15,145 nucleotides of DNA from Lachnospiraceae bacterium UBA4711 (GTDB lineage: Bacteria; Bacillota; Clostridia; Lachnospirales; Lachnospiraceae): assembly GCA_002404515.1 (NCBI GenBank), contig DHJV01000140.1:1-15145 (forward strand). The letters are read 5' to 3'. The notes beneath the pieces were generated by a model. It worked only from the letters and a program-made list of their open reading frames with translations, searched no databases and had not been told where the DNA came from. Shown here in pieces: positions 13,884 through 15,145 of this stretch (position 1 is its first letter; each line of letters starts with the position of its first letter). A program made the position numbers and the translations under genes.

Positions 13884-15145
13884 ATGAGTAAGAAACCAGT
13901 TGTATTGATGGTACTTGATGGCTATGGCATTACAGACAAGACAGAGGGTAATGCAATTTACATGGCGAACACACCTGTGATGGATAAGCTGATGGCAGAG
14001 TGTCCATATGTAAGAGGAAACGCTTCCGGTCTTGCAGTCGGACTTCCAGACGGACAGATGGGTAACTCTGAGGTTGGACATATGAATATTGGTGCCGGAA
14101 GAATTATTTATCAGGATCTGACATCAATCACAAAGGCAATCGAGGATGGCGATTTCTTCGAGAACGAAGCAATGCTTGAAGCAATTGCAAACTGTAAGAA
14201 GAATAATTCAGATCTTCATCTGTGGGGACTTCTTTCCGATGGTGGTGTTCACAGCCACAATACACATTTGTATGGTATCTTAGAGCTTTGTAAGAAGCAG
14301 GGCTTTGATCGCGTATATGTACATCCATTCTTAGATGGTAGAGATACACCTCCGGCATCTGGTAAGGATTATGTTGCAGCACTCGTTGACAAGATGCAGG
14401 AGATCGGAGTCGGTAAGGTCGCAAGTATTTCCGGCCGTTACTATGCAATGGATCGTGATAACAACTGGGATCGTGTAGAGAAGGCGTATGCAGCTATGGT
14501 ATATGGTGAGGGCGTAAAGGCTGCAGATCCAGTACAGGCAGTTGCAGATTCTTATGCAAATGATAAGACAGATGAGTTTGTTCTTCCAACTGTTATCGAG
14601 GCAGACGGAAAGCCGGTTGCAACAGTAAAGGCAAACGATTCCGTTATCTTCTTTAACTTCCGCCCAGACCGCGCACGTGAGATCACAAGAGCGTTCTGTG
14701 CAGATGAGTTTACAGGATTTGAGCGGAAAGGTGGAAAGCTTCCACTGACATATGTATGCTTCAAGGATTACGATGAGTCTATCCCGAACAAGATTATCGC
14801 TTTCAAGAAGCAGGAGATTAAGAATACACTTGGCGAGTATCTTGCTGCAAATGGTTTGAAGCAGCTTCGTACCGCTGAGACAGAGAAATATGCACACGTT
14901 ACATTCTTCTTCAATGGTGGTGTAGAAGAGCCAAATGAGGGTGAGGACAGAGTACTTGTAAAGTCTCCAGCCGTTGCAACTTATGATCTGCAGCCAGAAA
15001 TGAGTGCACCGGAAGTGTCTGAGAAGCTCAATGCAGCCATCCGTTCCGGCAAGTATGATGTAATTATCATCAACTTTGCAAACCCAGACATGGTAGGACA
15101 TACAGGTGTGATTCCTGCTGCTGTAAAGGCTGTTGAGACAGTTGA
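13884..15145 (+). CDS. gpmI: 2,3-bisphosphoglycerate-independent phosphoglycerate mutase (3' end outside window)
   Basis: It interconverts 3- and 2-phosphoglycerate in glycolysis using a phosphoserine intermediate and two Mn2+ ions, in the cytoplasm. The window holds 420 codons of a protein usually about 510 residues long; the frame is open to the last base. Visible hallmarks: VLMVLDGYG with metal ligand Asp12, MGNSEVGHMNIGAGR with nucleophile Ser62 (same number as in the Geobacillus stearothermophilus enzyme), LLSDGGVHSH, FLDGRDTPP, GRYYAMDRDNNW, FFNFRPDRAREITR, KYAHVTFFFNGG, and NPDMVGHTG, which carries the Asp and His of the second metal site. The start ATG follows AAGGAGAT (13871-13878) and a consensus promoter. 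It is probably monocistronic at its 5' end. No unusual feature is seen. Confidence 0.98.
   Translation, partial: MSKKPVVLMVLDGYGITDKTEGNAIYMANTPVMDKLMAECPYVRGNASGLAVGLPDGQMGNSEVGHMNIGAGRIIYQDLTSITKAIEDGDFFENEAMLEAIANCKKNNSDLHLWGLLSDGGVHSHNTHLYGILELCKKQGFDRVYVHPFLDGRDTPPASGKDYVAALVDKMQEIGVGKVASISGRYYAMDRDNNWDRVEKAYAAMVYGEGVKAADPVQAVADSYANDKTDEFVLPTVIEADGKPVATVKANDSVIFFNFRPDRAREITRAFCADEFTGFERKGGKLPLTYVCFKDYDESIPNKIIAFKKQEIKNTLGEYLAANGLKQLRTAETEKYAHVTFFFNGGVEEPNEGEDRVLVKSPAVATYDLQPEMSAPEVSEKLNAAIRSGKYDVIIINFANPDMVGHTGVIPAAVKAVETV

Noticed and set aside
13359..14081. 240-codon antisense ORF spanning the GH9-gpmI junction
   Set aside because: It crosses the gpmI promoter and two real genes and has no coding-like composition or start context.
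14331..15101. 256-codon antisense ORF
   Set aside because: It is a shadow of gpmI, whose conserved motifs are all on the + strand.

Overview
The window looks like chromosomal DNA of an anaerobic, plant-fibre-degrading Firmicute, most likely a gut or rumen Lachnospiraceae. Evidence for this: moderate G+C with AAGGAGG-type ribosome binding sites, a GH5 and a GH9 cellulase, bacterial Ig-like modules, clostridial hydrophobic (ChW) repeats, and a typical clostridial cofactor-independent phosphoglycerate mutase. All supported genes lie on the + strand. The genus cannot be fixed from sequence alone; Coprococcus-like organisms are one guess.

Region 1 (1-6302) is a compact six-gene cluster. It holds the end of a secreted or lipoprotein-like protein, two multi-spanning membrane proteins with ABC-2 permease character, an ABC ATPase with a Glu in the Q-loop (the 'E-loop' seen in lantibiotic/bacitracin-type LanF/BcrA ATPases), a secreted CARDB-like adhesin-type protein with a C-terminal membrane anchor, and a bitopic protein with a large outside domain. 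Couplings are tight (8-nt and 4-nt overlaps), and the cluster ends in a hairpin-T-tract terminator that begins inside the last gene. It reads as one surface-exposed transport or sensing assembly of unknown substrate.

Region 2 (6303-6861) is an A+T-rich island. It has a free-standing LytTR DNA-binding protein, preceded by a 17-bp near-perfect direct repeat with exactly 21-bp period (two helical turns, the geometry of LytTR operators), and followed by a 19-bp perfect terminator stem.

Region 3 (6862-13775) is the cellulose-degradation part. A membrane-anchored GH5 endoglucanase has its own promoter and terminator. Then comes a 5'-truncated Rpn-family (PD-(D/E)XK) nuclease remnant. Directly behind it is a 1431-residue secreted GH9 enzyme with duplicated Ig-like/Fn3-like modules, a Thr-Gly-Gly linker and six ChW repeats arranged as two copies of a triplet plus tail. 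One cellulase tied to the membrane and one carrying a putative wall- or surface-binding ChW array suggest a cell-bound, non-cellulosomal strategy; no dockerin or cohesin is visible.

Region 4 (13776-15145) is housekeeping: a consensus promoter drives gpmI, which runs off the window end.
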